Positions 22,801 to 35,055 of a stretch of 64,000 nt of DNA are shown piece by piece; within the stretch, counting starts at the first letter, position 1, and each line of letters opens with the position of its first letter. The notes beneath the pieces were generated by a model that worked only from the letters and a program-made list of their open reading frames with translations, was not told where the DNA came from and made no database searches. This DNA is from Stictocephala bisonia (Eukaryota > Arthropoda > Insecta > Hemiptera > Membracidae), in the NCBI GenBank assembly GCA_035578905.1, contig JAQJVL010002674.1:22880-86879 (forward strand), given 5' to 3'. The position numbers and the translations under genes were made by a program.

Positions 22801-23574
22801 TACATACGTCAAAACAAGTTAACATATCTAGCTGATTAGAACATCAGACGTTATTTTCCACTTTCAGTCACTTGACGCCAAAAGGATGTTCGGCCACTTA
22901 CAAACCGAGAGCGAGGCAGAACATTGGCAAGGTCGTCCTTGAAGAAGCTAATTAACGCCGAAGCGAAAGGTCTGACCGACTTCTGCAACAGTTGAATCGA
23001 CTTCTACAGAGTAGAATACATTCCTCGCTGTCCTAAAATTCCTGTTACCGTACCAGGAGGATCCAACACGAATTTTATGGCTGGAAGAATGAACTTTGTT
23101 AAAAATCACTAAGCTTCCTTTATTTCGTAATCAAGCGTGTTACGTTCTGTTGCGAACCATGATAACGAGCGATGGTATGGTAGGCCGTCGTACACGAACG
23201 ATGTAAGTGGGATTCTTCCCCGTCAAAGCTGCAGCTGTTACATCAGAGGCTAACCTCTACAAACGCTGCATTGCTCTTCCTTTAAGTGCAATGTCCCATT
23301 TCTTAGGTTGTAGCCATTAAGGCTTTTATCCTCACACGACTAGGAAAACAACTTAATTGGCTAGACTTACCACAATAATGTAGCTGTACCATACACTATA
23401 GGTAGTGGAGTGACAGTACTAGAGAAGTCTGGGATGTGTCCAGTAGATGGTAGTCAAAGTTCGGACGTTGTGTGGGGAAGAGAACTGAATGTCAGACTTG
23501 TCAGTTAGCTGAAAATCAGACCAACACTACGTGTTTCGGACTCCACATAAAGCTGTAGAGCCCATAGTTGTCCC
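22801..23574. other. intergenic, moderate GC, no gene supported
   Basis: It has less AT bias than its surroundings but no sustained frame. It could be decayed repeat. Confidence 0.3.
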
Positions 23575-23715
23575 TGGCTATTGGGCTATTGATAAATAGT
23601 CCTTTATGAGCTAAGTCGAACTCATATAGTAAAAATGACTGTACTCGTTTATCTACACTCATTTACCCCTCATGTTCGCCCATATCTCTACCATCGGCGT
23701 TTTAGATATGAATAA
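23575..23715 (+). mobile_element. 5'-truncated SINE tail, same family as 39-307
   Basis: It aligns with 160-307: ATTGGGCTATT, AATAGTC, ATGACT-ACT-CG, TTTATCTACACTCAT, CATGTTCGCCCATA and ATCGGCGTTTTA, then ATGAATAATGAAT. The tRNA head is absent. Confidence 0.65.
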
Positions 23716-23860
23716 TGAATCTTTGCATGTTTGATTGTTTGTAATTGTAATAAATTAATTACTGAATTAGGGCCGTAGGATTATTAATTTTAATATTTTG
23801 AAATTTTACATATAACGTTTTTGATATTGTCTATGCAGAAAAGGGATTATTATGATAATC

Positions 23861-23936
23861 GTACACACGAGGAAAGGGTATCACTTGTCGACCCGGTCGT
23901 ACACACGAGGAAAGGGTATCACTTGTCGACCTGGTC
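23861..23936 (+). repeat. 38-bp tandem duplication
   Basis: GTACACACGAGGAAAGGGTA plus TCACTTGTCGACC-GGTC occurs twice back to back (23861-23898 and 23899-23936) with one C/T difference, so it is recent. Confidence 0.95.
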
Positions 23937-24315
23937 GTCGGTCAAACAAGTTGCTGGTTGAACTCTGTTTATCTTTTGTCTGTGACCGTGCTTTAAAAGT
24001 TTGGCATAATCAGGTCTGAATTACAGTCTTTCAACATGCCAGGCACAAGCCTGTAACAAATTGTCCTTCTTTTTATGTTGTTGTTGAACCCAAACATATT
24101 CATTAGCTCATTATATTTTTTTTCATTAGCTCGTTGAATTTTACCTTCTGAGTAAAGTGAACTGTGGTTCTGTGGTTTATAGAATAGCTGAACCAATCTC
24201 GACTGATCAAGGATTTGAACATTTGAAATGTTCATAAATTTTGAAAACTGTCACCCTGTCTAAAAATTAAAGTTATTATTTTGTTTATTTCTTAGGCTCA
24301 AGCGGCCGGTATCAT

Positions 24316-24460
24316 TACTAATAACTAAAGCTTCCGGTAACGACCGCGTCAAGATACCACTGAGGATGTCACATTACAGCATGGGCGAAACGTTTGGTGA
24401 TGTAAATACTGTAAATAACACCTTGACACGGTCGTTACCGAACGCCTTAGTTATAAGTAT
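24316..24460. mobile_element. inverted-repeat element with CTGAGGA...GAAA core
   Basis: Arms of about 38 bp (24316-24353 and 24422-24460) pair through CGGTAACGACCG and GTCAAG; the complement reads CTTGACACGGTCGTTACCG. The ~68-bp spacer has CTGAGGA at 24360-24366 and GCGAAACG around 24386-24392. This repeats the architecture of 10836-11030: long arms flanking CTGAGGA, about 18-20 nt, then GAAA. The TGAGGATG-to-CGAAACG motif is familiar from 3' regions of Penelope-type and related retroelements (general knowledge, not checked here). No stem II could be drawn in this copy. Confidence 0.6.
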
Positions 24461-24769
24461 TATTTTGTTACCTGTATTATTACTGAATGAAAGAGTGCTC
24501 TCAAAATGCACTCATACGTTTTAAAATTGATTTATTCTTGAAATAAACATTACATACAACTTAAATTCGTATTTTTAACAATGTTTCTTCTCGAAAAAGT
24601 CACTATGTATACAGCAAAGAAATGTTAAACAACATATTAAAACTGTTTAATACAAACGTTTGTAAACATGTTTTATTTTTATTTCCTATTTAAATTGTAA
24701 GGAAGGCTCGTAGAGAATTTTCCACATTATATTAAAAGTGTACATCGTGTTTAAGGTCATGAAATGTTT

Positions 24770-25310
24770 TACTTTTACTTTCTCCCATATGCGTTAGCAT
24801 AAAAAAGTATTGTGATCGTCCAAAAAACTTTTTTATAAGTTGGTCTAAAAATCCATTTTAGGATCCCCTGAACCCAAAAAGTGGTTTTACGACAAATCTT
24901 TGGTGTCTGTCGGTATGTGTTTCTGTTTGTTTGTATGTGCAGTTCTCTGAAGCTTAAACTGATGGATCAATTTTTATGAAATTTGGTATGTAGGTGTATT
25001 TAGCCAATATCTCCAGAATATTTATTCACTTTTTTTTTGAAATTTTAGTTTTTATATTTTTATGAGCAAAAACATACAAAAATAGAATTTTCTCAAACCC
25101 GGCTCTAACGATTTTGATGAAATTTTCAAGAAAGATGTGAAGTACAATTTTAAATATTTTAGTAAATACCGCTTGTCTCTAAATTGACTAGTTTTTGAGT
25201 ATGGCAAAAAACATATTTGGGAATCAAACTTGCAATTTTCAAAGTTTTTATTTTTGTAGTGTTTAATATGGGGGAAAGTTTGTACCAATTCTTTGGAACT
25301 ATTTATTAAT
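24770..25310. repeat. dispersed repeat R2, copy 2
   Basis: It shares the R2 block order given for 10731-11700. It starts at CTTTCTCCCATATGCGTTAG and ends around TACCAATTCTTTGGAAC. It has the uninterrupted GGTATGTAGGTGTATTTAGCC site near 24985. Non-coding. Confidence 0.8.
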
Positions 25311-25711
25311 TCGAATATTAATTGCAGGGCATGTTGACAATACATAACAACAAGGTGTTGTAACTTAGCCCCCCACTTCACATTGTTCCAGCTTCAATTA
25401 TTGCATCCTTTACGTCCTCCAAGGGCAATTAAACTGTATAACAACGTGCAATGTTATTTGCCGTAACTCGACGAAAACTAGTAAAATATAATGAACACTT
25501 ATTGGTGGGAAGTCGACTGTTGCGGGATTAATTAGGATATGCCCAGCGTGACCTTAATGATTGTGCACCACGTAATATGAATTAATTAATTAACAGCATT
25601 GCCTACGTAGTGGCTAGTGCCTGTTCTACAGTAGGAATCAACGTGCGAAACGTTCCATTCCAAATTAGTTTTGTACATACGGGGACACATGGCTAGTTTC
25701 TATCTAACCTT
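25311..25711. other. intergenic, no feature supported
   Basis: Moderate GC around 25530-25660. No frame or repeat recognised. Confidence 0.3.
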
Positions 25712-26151
25712 TTAAGAGTCTGCAGAGCTGTCGGCCATGGTTTTAATCTCATAAGAATAATGTTATTTTCTAACCGGACATACGATCATGCGTATCCAAA
25801 TCAAACAGTTACTTTTGAACGGAGTTTTTCCAAACAAATTGCATTTGATCAATAATGAAATTGCGCGTTGGGATTGCTTTGCGAATTCCTAATTAGTTAA
25901 AATATATTTAGGGGGCCTACATATAAAACAAATATTTAGTTTGAAGCTTTTATTTGCACCTATTTTTCAAAACTAGGCGTATGCATTCAAAATATCAAAA
26001 GCAAACCCAATGCGCAATATGATAACGTTTAAAATGACCTCTCATACAAAACATATTTTGGTCAATAGAGAACGAAAAAAATGGATTCAGAAATTATATT
26101 GTTCTTATGGGTTAAACACCAAGATATCCGACAGCCACTGCAGACTCTTAA
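25712..26151 (+). mobile_element. TTAA-flanked MITE family M, copy 1
   Basis: The ends are TTAAGAGTCTGCAG on the left and CTGCAGACTCTTAA on the right, perfect 14-bp inverses. Inverted similarity continues for about 50 bp (GCTGTCGGCCATGG, GTTTTAATC, CATAAGAA-AAT). At 440 bp it has no transposase. Copies are at 27136-27540 (same orientation) and 39811-40236 (opposite). The TTAA at each end would fit a piggyBac-type target duplication (inference). The element sits at the edge of repeat R3 copy 2. Confidence 0.85.
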
Positions 26152-26345
26152 GGCTGTTCATCCTAAAGCCCAGTTGAGCGCTCCAAAGAATGTATTTCTT
26201 TATTTAACGCAACTGTCGCTAGGAGTAGCTAAGAGCCTTGCTCACTAACACACATATACTCCTTCATTCTACCCGTCTGCCCCGCCTCGCAGATTGTACA
26301 AAGTACATAACTCCCTCATTTATAGTAAATTCTAGCAATGAAGTC
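26152..26345 (+). repeat. dispersed repeat R3, copy 2
   Basis: It matches 18100-18345 (see there) and starts directly at the right end of MITE M copy 1, as if the MITE had inserted at a TTAA in the repeat. Confidence 0.6.
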
Positions 26346-27135
26346 TATATATACATTATTGATCTACCTGTTCAACTAAAGATAATTGTACGAATTTCAA
26401 CTCAAATTTTGTATAGATGTCATTCATACAAAAACATTTATTTTCTTCAATTTTTACTTTACACTAGGTTCGTTATTACCTTTTGCCCACTATATCCTGT
26501 AAATTTTAATAAAATATATCGCAAGGTTTCTTACTGTTACGTACTTATAGTCCGAATAAAATAACTTTGGTACGGCGGAACGGCCACGCGTCGCTGGCCT
26601 GAAATGACAAAAATTTGAGTTTCAATTAGCTGTCAAACTTAAAATAAGTAAGCAATAATTTTCAAACTAATTGTTATAGTATCCACCATATTATATTCTT
26701 TAAGAAAAAATTATGCTGGAGATTTTGCTTAAATTAATTTACTTCTACCGTGATGTTTGTGTTTAAGAACACGTTTTTATGAGTGAAAAATGCACTTGAG
26801 TCGTCTTTAACCTGTCACTGTAGCGAGAAAAATAATAATAAAATAATATCTTGTGGATGGATGACAGTTTGATTTATTGTGATTAGTTTGGTATAAGACT
26901 CATTTAATAATTCGAACAAGTTAATGAGAAATTATTTGTTTTAAACCCTTGCAAACTCGGTAACGACAAAAGTTAAAGCGAATTTATACTGTAGGTAATT
27001 ATAGAAACGCCAAATTATATAATTTACGTAGCCCATAAAGAAATGTTTTTTAATTTTTCCTCGTCACATTTATTACTTACAAGAGGGATAATACTTTTAA
27101 TCAAAAAATTGCTAAACTTTTTTGATCAAACACCC
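26346..27135. other. intergenic, no feature supported
   Basis: AT-rich. Short open frames only. Confidence 0.35.
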
Positions 27136-27540
27136 CAGTCTGCAGAGGCTGTAAGCCATGTTGTTTGTAATACTATGAGGACAATGTTATTTTCGAACCG
27201 GACACATGATCATGCGTATCAAGCTAAAGAGTTATTTTTTAACGGATTTTTCCAAACAAATGCATTTGATAAAGAATGAAATTGCACGTTGGAATTGCTT
27301 TATAAATTTCTAATTAGTTTAATAGACAAAAATATAAAAAATATTTAAAGTTTTTATTTTCGCTTATTTTTTTAAAACTAGGCGTATCAAAAGCAAACCC
27401 AATGTATAATAGTATAACGTTTAAAATGACAACTCATACACAACTTTTGGTAAATAATTAACTAAAACATATGTATTTGCAAATAACATTGTTCTTATGG
27501 GATTAAAACCAACATGGCCGACAGCCTCTGTAGATTCTAA
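27136..27540 (+). mobile_element. MITE family M, copy 2
   Basis: The left end CAGTCTGCAGAGGCTGT and the right end ACAGCCTCTGTAGATTCTAA are imperfect inverses. The interior matches copy 1 throughout (CCGGACA-A-GATCATGCGTAT, TTTTTCCAAACAAA-TGCATTTGAT, AAAACTAGGCGTAT, CAAAAGCAAACCCAATG). The end bases have decayed more than in copy 1. Confidence 0.8.
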
Positions 27541-27898
27541 TGACTTTCAGCTACTAGAAAAGTCATTTAGAAGGGCAACTGACTGAGGAATGCGGAGTCA
27601 CAGACCACCGGTCCACAATGGACCGACTCTATTGACTACAAGAAGGTCACATCTGACGACACAGTCCAAAGCTACCGGGGCCGTTAGGTAATCCGGGCGC
27701 CGTGTCACCTCTTTGTATACAGTCATTGGACCTAACTGCTCGGGTGACATTTATTGAGTCCGTGTCTCATTCATCTTTTGGAATCCCATTACTCTTAGCA
27801 GGTCGACTGCCATGGTCTATTTATTATTATTTTTTTTTTTTTTTTTTGCAATAGCTGGATTCATTTATTTTTTTATTATTGTTATTACAGTGTTTACT
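27541..27898. other. intergenic
   Basis: A GC-richer patch at 27560-27790 has no coding frame. A T-run lies at about 27830-27847. Confidence 0.3.
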
Positions 27899-27900
27899 TA

Positions 27901-28326
27901 GGGGCCGTCCTTAAATTACGTAACGCTAAAATCGGGCTTTTCAGACCCCCTCTCCCCCGTGTAACGGATTTGTAACGCTAACACCTTATCCCCTCAAAAA
28001 TTACGTAACGCTGTCACCAGCCCCCCCCCTCCATTTTTGTCGTCTATTTTCACTTTGTTCATGCAGATTATCATTGATGATAGTCATTGTTTTGATTTAC
28101 TTTCGTTTGTTTTATAATGGGGATAGAATGTATTACTAGTTTTAAATTTTTTTTTAAATCTCTATTTTTTGGGAAGAACGGTCAAATGTTGTGAATGAAT
28201 TCAGACACATTTTTGAGATTTAATAGTTACGTAACGCTGCATATAAACCCCCCACTCTCCCCTGTAACGGTGTATAGTGCTGCCGAAAACCTACCTTAAG
28301 GCGTTACGTAATTTAGGGCCGGTCCC
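27901..28326. mobile_element. TA-flanked MITE with GGGGCCGTCC ends
   Basis: The left end GGGGCCGTCCTTAAATTACG and TAACGC pair with the right GCGTTA, CGTAATTTAGGGCCGGTCCC (about 26 bp, three mismatches). TA borders both ends (27899-27900, 28327-28328). The sub-terminal motif TTACGTAACGCT also occurs internally (near 28003 and 28229). Non-coding, 426 bp. Confidence 0.8.
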
Positions 28327-28626
28327 TAATATGCTCTATAAGCCTAATTTTGGTTAGTTTGAACACTCAATCCCACACAATCCCGTAATGTTCGGTTAAA
28401 TATTAAATTGTGTTTCCATATTTGAATTTAATGTCTTATACAACTTATCGCTTTCCTCGTCTTACGTGAGGCTCTAGTTCATATACATAAATGACATAAC
28501 TCTATCCCTGGGGAAGATGCACAATCCCACATAGTCTACTGTTCGTTTCGCAATAAGAAGATGGAATAATCGCTGTGTTATATTCCCACAATGGTAAATA
28601 ATAGGTTGTCGTTCATAGTGGGGATG

Positions 28627-28822
28627 CTGACATGTGCCATAACACACGTTTCATAACGGTAAATAGTTCCAAATACTGACATGTGCCATAACACACGTTT
28701 CATAACGGTAAATAGTTCCAAATACTGACATGTGCCATAACACACGTTTCATAACGGTAAATAGTTCCAAATACTGACATGTGCCATAACACACGTTTCA
28801 TAACGGTAAATAGTTCCAAATA
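28627..28822 (+). repeat. 49-bp tandem repeat, 4 copies
   Basis: CTGACATGTGCCATAACACA followed by CGTTTCATAACGG and TAAATAGTTCCAAATA is repeated exactly four times (49 x 4 = 196 bp) with almost no divergence, so the array is young. Confidence 0.95.
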
Positions 28823-28889
28823 TTGAAATTTTCAACGATAAGTAATAAAATAATAGATTATTACAACTTTTGGGAATTACTTATTGTAC

Positions 28890-29520
28890 ATACTTTCTCC
28901 TATATGCGTTAGTATAGAGAAAGTATTGTGATCGTCAAAAAAATTAGACAAGTTGGTCTAAAATTCCATTTTAGAGCCCCCTGAACCCAAAAAAGTGGTT
29001 TGTTAGAAAAAATATGTTGGTGTCTGTCCGTATGTGTGTATGTGCAGTTCGCGGGAGACCAAACGGGTGGATCGATTTTTATAAAATTTTGTTTAAGGTG
29101 TATTTAGCCAATTTCTCCAGACTATTTTTTTTTATTTTTTTAACTTTTTTCAATTTTAGTTTTTTTTTTAATTTTCGTGGGCAAAAAACAAACAAAAATA
29201 TAATTTTCTAAAAAACGGCTCTAAAGATTTTGATTAAATTTTCAGAAAAGTATGTAAATTACATTTTAAAAATTTTAGTAAAAACCACATGTCCATAACT
29301 TTAGTAGTTTTTTAGTCATACAATTGTTTTACGGACAAAAACATTTAAAAAATGCAAATGTTTCAAGCTTTATTCTAACGATTTTGATTACATTTTCAGT
29401 AAAAAAGAAAATTATACCTAAACAACATTGTATATATTTTATTTTATTAATTAGTTACCACCCCACTAAGTTGGGGCTGGAGGCCGAAGGCCGTAAGCCA
29501 CAACTCATGTTATTGAATGT
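28890..29520. repeat. dispersed repeat R2, copy 3
   Basis: It starts with a hairpin TACTTTCTC / GAGAAAGTA around TATATGCGTTAGTATA-like sequence, then follows the R2 order (AAAATTCCATTTTAG, GAACCCAAAAAAGTGG, TCTGTCCGTATGTGTG, TATTTAGCCAAT). The 3' part has GAGGCCGAAGGCCG, and the element ends near 29520. Confidence 0.75.
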
Positions 29521-29934
29521 TAGTGGCATTTTGAGTGTAGCTCTGACGCGCGGTTTGCCAAGAGTGCTTCGTTTGACATGCGACACACAATAACTACTTA
29601 TTGAAGTATAAATCCGATTGAAAAAGCATTTTTAATTGGTTCAAACAATTATATAATAGAACAATATATAAATAATGGGATAAGAGAAATCTGCAAACAA
29701 TAGGAAACAAAAATATAAGTGATATAAATTATAAGAAAATCCACGATCCTAATACGATCATTCACAATATCAAACATGTTAGAAAAACAGGCGCTGAAAC
29801 GTTGCATCAACCCAAGACGTAAAAGCGATGCTATGGTTGAGGCTGACTTATACCGTCACGTCATTGGTTGTAGCATTTCCAAACTCCTCGTAGTTCCAGC
29901 ATTTGCTGTAAGAACGCTCTAAAGTCAAGTCGGG
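29521..29934. other. intergenic, no feature supported
   Basis: AT-rich, nothing recognised. Confidence 0.3.
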
Positions 29935-30210
29935 ACAATCAATAAATAAACAATAATCAACGCATACTTGGACCACTCAATCCCCCCTCTGACTGAACCA
30001 TCTTGTGGCCGGGGAAAGCGAACGACTTACTCTCTGGCGGGCAGAAGCTAGTCCCTCTGGAGGTGAGATCATGAGGAGTCACGAGAGTACGAGGGGCAAA
30101 CTTTCTCCTGAACCGCGCCCGTCCGCGAAAGTGATACACCGAGAGGCGCGAGTGAGGTACCAGGCTGACTTTACATAATAACCGGTGGGCTATCACTGTT
30201 ACTGTCAAAA
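29935..30210 (-). other. CpG-rich island with a minus-strand donor-like site
   Basis: A GC-rich block with many CpGs. On the minus strand it contains GCCAGAGA|GTAAGT, a consensus donor (complement near 30025-30045), and an open frame of 83 codons without recognisable domain. It may be a promoter or first exon of a minus-strand gene. Equally it may be a GC-rich repeat. Confidence 0.25.
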
Positions 30211-30394
30211 CAATATGAACATTCAGAGGTACATTTAAATTTGAAGTCTTTTTAAGGGCTACGAATCTTTAAATATATTATATGTACTGTAGAATATAAT
30301 AATGTTTTAGAAAGCTAACTGCGTGGAGGCAGAAGGAAGAAAGTTTGTTAGTAGAGTTGTTATTTATTCTCCAATTTATTTCCCCCTATTTTAA

Positions 30395-33300
30395 AAAATT
30401 CGTTTAAAAAAATTTTGCAAAAACTATTGTTTTCCATTTAAAAGGGCCCCAACAAACTCATTTTACAGTCTTTGAAAAAACCCCCGACTCACCCAAACAT
30501 TCCCCCCAACAATGCAACACGGGACGAGGTTAAAAACAATGACCCCAATAACCCGTACCAAAAAACCAGCTTTAAAAAAAAAGCAAGCCTTTTTAAAAAA
30601 AGGGGCCTTTTTTGAAAAAAATTTTTTCTTCCATTTTTGACAAAAAAACCTTTAAATTTTATTGGTGCCTTAAAAATTTTTATTCTGATTTTATATTGTT
30701 TATTTTCCTAAAAAAATCTTGTTTTTTAAATATTTAAAAAAACAGCCCAAAAAATGTAACTACCAAGCTTTTTAAATTCAAAAAAAGCCCTCCGTTTTCT
30801 ATTAAAAAAAAAAATTTTTATTAGGGTTTTTATTTTACAAAATTTTGAAAATTTTTTATATTTTCTTAAAATTATTTAAATTTTTAAATGGGGGGGGTTA
30901 ACCAGGAATGTAAACCCCCCTTTTTTTTTTTTTTTAAATACCTGAGAAAAAAACCCAAAATTTTATTTTGATTTTTTTTCCTTTTTTCTTTAAAAATTTC
31001 AAATTTAAGCTTTTTTTTTTTAAATGAAACCCAATTTTTTCCTTGGAAAATAGTTTTAAAAAACGGGGACTTTTTTCCCCCAAACCAGCCCCAAAACACT
31101 ATTTTAATTTTATTTTTTTAAAAGAATTTAAAAATAAATCGTCTAAAAAATTTGTTGGGGACGTTTTTTTCACAGGGAAAAAATCCTTTTAACTTTTTTA
31201 AACTTTTTTCAAAATTTTCCACTTTTCCCTTCCCTTTCCCTTTTTTTCTCCCTTGATCCCTCTTTTTTTTAACCCCCAAAAATTTTTTTTCCCTTTTTTT
31301 CCTTTTCCTTTTTTTCTTCAGAAAAAAATTTCCCTTCTTTTGGGGGGAAAAAATTTCTACTTTTAAAAAAAAACATCCCTCTTAAAAACGGGGCCCCCCC
31401 ATCCCAAAATGTTTTAATCTTTGGCATTTGTCTCTTGAAAGTGGAAAAAATTTCATTAAAATTTTTAAAAAAAAAAAAAAAACCCCCCCCGGTTTTTTTT
31501 TCGCCTTTCATTCTCCCCCTTTGCCCAAAAAAGCTCCTTTTTCGAATCCTGTTTTAAACGGGGAAAAAAAATTACTTGCCCATGTTTCCACGTTTAAACC
31601 AATTATTTAAGGGGGTTGGTTGAAATTTTTCCTTTTATTTCATTTTAAAGTTTCTTTCCCCTTTTTTTCAATTTTTCCAAAATAAAAAAAATAAATAAAA
31701 AATTTTTTCATTTGGGTTTTTGGGGTAAAATTTTTTAACTTTTTAAAATTTGGTTTTTAAGTTTTTTAACACTGAAAAAGGGGTTAAAAAAAAAAAAGAA
31801 ATGGATCTTATTTTGGGAGAAAATAAATTTTAACCTTTTGAAATTTAGGGCCGTTTTTAATAAATTACTGAAAGGCCCCCCAAAAACCCAAAAATTTTAA
31901 AAAACTTTTTCAGAGTAAATTTTTATTTAAGGGTACTTTCAAATAAAAAATTCTCTAAAAAGAAATTTTTTAAAAGAAAAAAAAATTATTAAGTCAATTC
32001 GGTTTATTTTACTGGGGGTTATATTTTGAAAATCCCAAAAAATTTCAAGTTTTAACATAAATCCTTTTAGGCCTTTTAAAATTTTTAAAAAAACAAAAAC
32101 TTTCCAAAATTACAATTTTTTTAAGATTAAGTTTCCTTTTACTAACCTATATATTTAAAAAAAAAAACACCTTTTTTTGGGAAACCCAAAAAAACAGCAA
32201 AAAAGGGATTGATAAACCGAGCCCCATACAACAACCCAGGGAACCCCCCCGGGAAACCCCGGAAAGGAATCCAAAGGGGGTTTACAACCCGCCCGCTGGG
32301 GCCAACCCAATGGGGGCTTTTACATTTAACAAAGGAATACGAAAAAAAAGGGGGAAGAAATAAGACCAATAGCTTTTATTTGAATTTGAATCACGACTTT
32401 AACCGAATAAATGATAAAAAGATTCAAAAAAAATTCTTAACGTTAACTTCTGTTTTCAAATTATAATATTTAGTGGGAAAAAAAAAATGCAAAAAATTTA
32501 ACCTAAAGTTTTGGCTACATTTTTTTCAGCGAGAGTAGATGTGAAGGTCCCTACTCTTTGACGTAGGGCCCGGCCGATTAAGGGCTTAAAATATTGGTGG
32601 GTTTTAGCTGTCCACCCAGCCGAAACTGACTAGCTGGGGAGAATAAATCAGTTTTAAAAAAGGATTTGGGAAAAATTTTTTTTGGCCCCCGTTGCGCGGG
32701 GGGTTCGGAAATTTTAAAAAAAGGTGCATCCCCAAAGTTTTTAAAAATTAATTAATCATTTTTTAATTTAAATTCTAAAAAGGATGAATGAAAAATTTTT
32801 TCTGATATACCAAGTAGCATAAACACAATAGTTAGAGGGTTTAAATTATAAAAAATTTAAAAAAATAAGATGTGTTTTAAAAATATATTTTGTTTTTTTG
32901 TTTAAATTTCAGGGATTCAGTAATTTTTTCGGTGGAAAAAGTTTAAAGAAGGGGTTTGGGGATTTATCCTATAACAAAATTTTTAAAATATTTTTTTTGT
33001 ATGGGAAAAAATTTTCGTAAATTCCTTTTAATCCTAAAACTTTTATTCTTAACATTATTGTTAATAGCATAATATGTAACATTCAGTGTTTTAATTCTTT
33101 AAATAATTTTATAAACAATTTTGCTTAATAAAAAAAGAAATTTAAAAAAAAAATAAAATTTTGAAAGAAATTAAATTAAGAGGGCCCCCGTTTCTGGCGG
33201 TTTTGGTTTTACCAAATAGTTCACGAAAAAATATTAAACCCAAATTGGCAAATTTTTTAGATCAAATTTTTTATTTAAAATCTTTTATTTTTAAGAACAA

Positions 33301-34720
33301 ATTTTTAAAAAAAAGCAAGCCGAATTTTTACACTGCAAAGCAAAATTTTTCAAAGAAAAAAAAGTTCAAGATAAATGAAAATACAAAAGAACTAAATTCG
33401 ACTTTTTTTTCAAATTAAAGCCCCTTTTTTTCCCCCAATTATTTTTGTTTCCTTTTAAAATACTACAAAAGCTCCTTGGGAGATTTACTAATGTTTCTGA
33501 TGTGCTTAAAATCGAATCCGGAGCTAAACCTCCAATTTGTCTAAAGAAAGCACGTTTGTTTTTTATAGAAAAAAATTCATTGGTTATAACATTGATTTTA
33601 TAAAGACATAAAAATAATTTTTCCCCCTAATTTTTCAATTTTTTTTCTAAAAAAATATGTTTTTTTTGGTCCCAAATGCAGAGCGCTGGTATTTTTATTT
33701 GAAATGTAATGGTTTAAATAGCTTAGAAAAATCACAACTAAACCAAAACCGGAAAAAATTTATTAAAATAAATTCTTAGTAATAATAATAAGGGGTTTTT
33801 TTCTAAGTAAATAATATTAATTGGCTAAACAATTAATGAAATTTTGGGTATAAAATTATCATTTTAACAAAGCTTCTGGGGAATTTTTTTTGTTAATTCA
33901 TAACCAAACCATAACTCCGTTTAAACCTAACCCAAACCAAAATAAAAAAACAAACTAAAAAACAAAACCAACCGAATTGTGGAAAGTAATTTAAAAAAAG
34001 CCATTCTTATTAAAAATTTTTATACGATAAGGTTATCAAAATGATGTATTTTAAGGGGTGCAAATCAAAAATGGTGTAAATTTAACCAAAAAATTAAATT
34101 TTTTTAAAAATGAGACAAACTGAAAACAATTTTTCGAATATTTTTAATTTGCAATATTGGTTAGATTATTTTATTATGGGAAAAAGTAAGAAGCCCCAAA
34201 AGTTATGTCAGAAACCCCAGTACTGGATTCCAAAAAATTTTTTTGTAATTTTTGGGTTCTAAACTAATTAAAAAAAAAAATTTGTTTTGAAAAATCCCCC
34301 CGAAAAGGTCTTCCCGTTAATTGTTAAACTCGTTCAGATGCCCAAATTTAAAATTTAAAGGGAAATAATATGTGAAATTGGTTTGGAGAGTCTATCCAAA
34401 AATCGATCACAAACAGTTTCCCGCGCTCTTTATAAACAGCTGCATAAAATAATCTAGGCCAAATGACTTGTGGTGTTTTTTGAACAGGGAAATACTCAAT
34501 TTTTATTAAAAAAACATAAATTTGGCAGAAAATACATATAACGTTTTTTTTTTAATTAATACAAGTTTGCAGACAAGACCCTTTTTTAAATTTTACTTTA
34601 TTGCCAAAAAAAAAATGTTTTTAAATAAAAAAATGTCCTTTAAAAAGACTTGCATTTTAAATTTTTTTAAATGAAAATTTTTTAATAAATTTAAAAAATT
34701 TCTTTTTATTTAAATTTTTA
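30395..34720. other. homopolymer-distorted sequence, probable low-quality consensus
   Basis: For about 4.3 kb nearly every base is part of a run of three or more identical bases (A, T, C and G alike), unlike all flanking DNA. Open frames here encode runs of K, F, G and P and are not genes. Faint relics of known repeats show through, e.g. TTATCCTATAACAAAATTTT near 32965 against the SINE tail at 7890, and a CCTAA-like block near 33910. This looks like uncorrected or forced consensus, not biology. Confidence 0.7.
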
Positions 34721-34800
34721 GTTGCATCATTCTTTAAGTTTTTCTTACTGGATATTATATTTTTTACTTTTTTAATACAGATATTATTATTATTATAGTT

Positions 34801-35055
34801 TTAACTATTTTCACATTTAATTTCATATATTCCTGATTTTTCCTTATTTCTAATTTTGTCTCTCGAGTATGGGGGTTTTTTATAACATATTTCCAATCCG
34901 GGAAACGATTTCGCTGATTCCAGTTCCACGATTCCGGTTACATGTGACTGACTCGCCACTAGACGGTCGTGTGAAACAGGAACGGGAAACACCTCACCAC
35001 GTTGTCTACAAAGTTGTACATGTCGTTCTCTATTTACGACAATATCAATTGACAC
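34801..35055 (-). pseudogene. possible Penelope-like element remnant
   Basis: The minus-strand frame ends in KIRNKEKSGIYEIKCENS then stop. In Penelope-like elements the segment between the reverse transcriptase and the GIY-YIG endonuclease reads like K...SGIY.I.C..C, so the GIY half-motif is recognisable, but YIG and the rest of the nuclease are missing. Upstream residues (LEICYKKPPYSRD) are compatible but weak. It is adjacent to the distorted region, so frame integrity cannot be trusted. The assignment is tentative. Confidence 0.35.

Noticed and set aside
29957..30208. 83-codon minus-strand gene in the CpG-rich island
   Set aside because: No domain, and the donor-like site inside the frame argues against a continuous ORF; kept only as a CpG-rich region.
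30884..33418. K/F/P-rich open frames in the distorted region
   Set aside because: Homopolymer artefacts without protein character.
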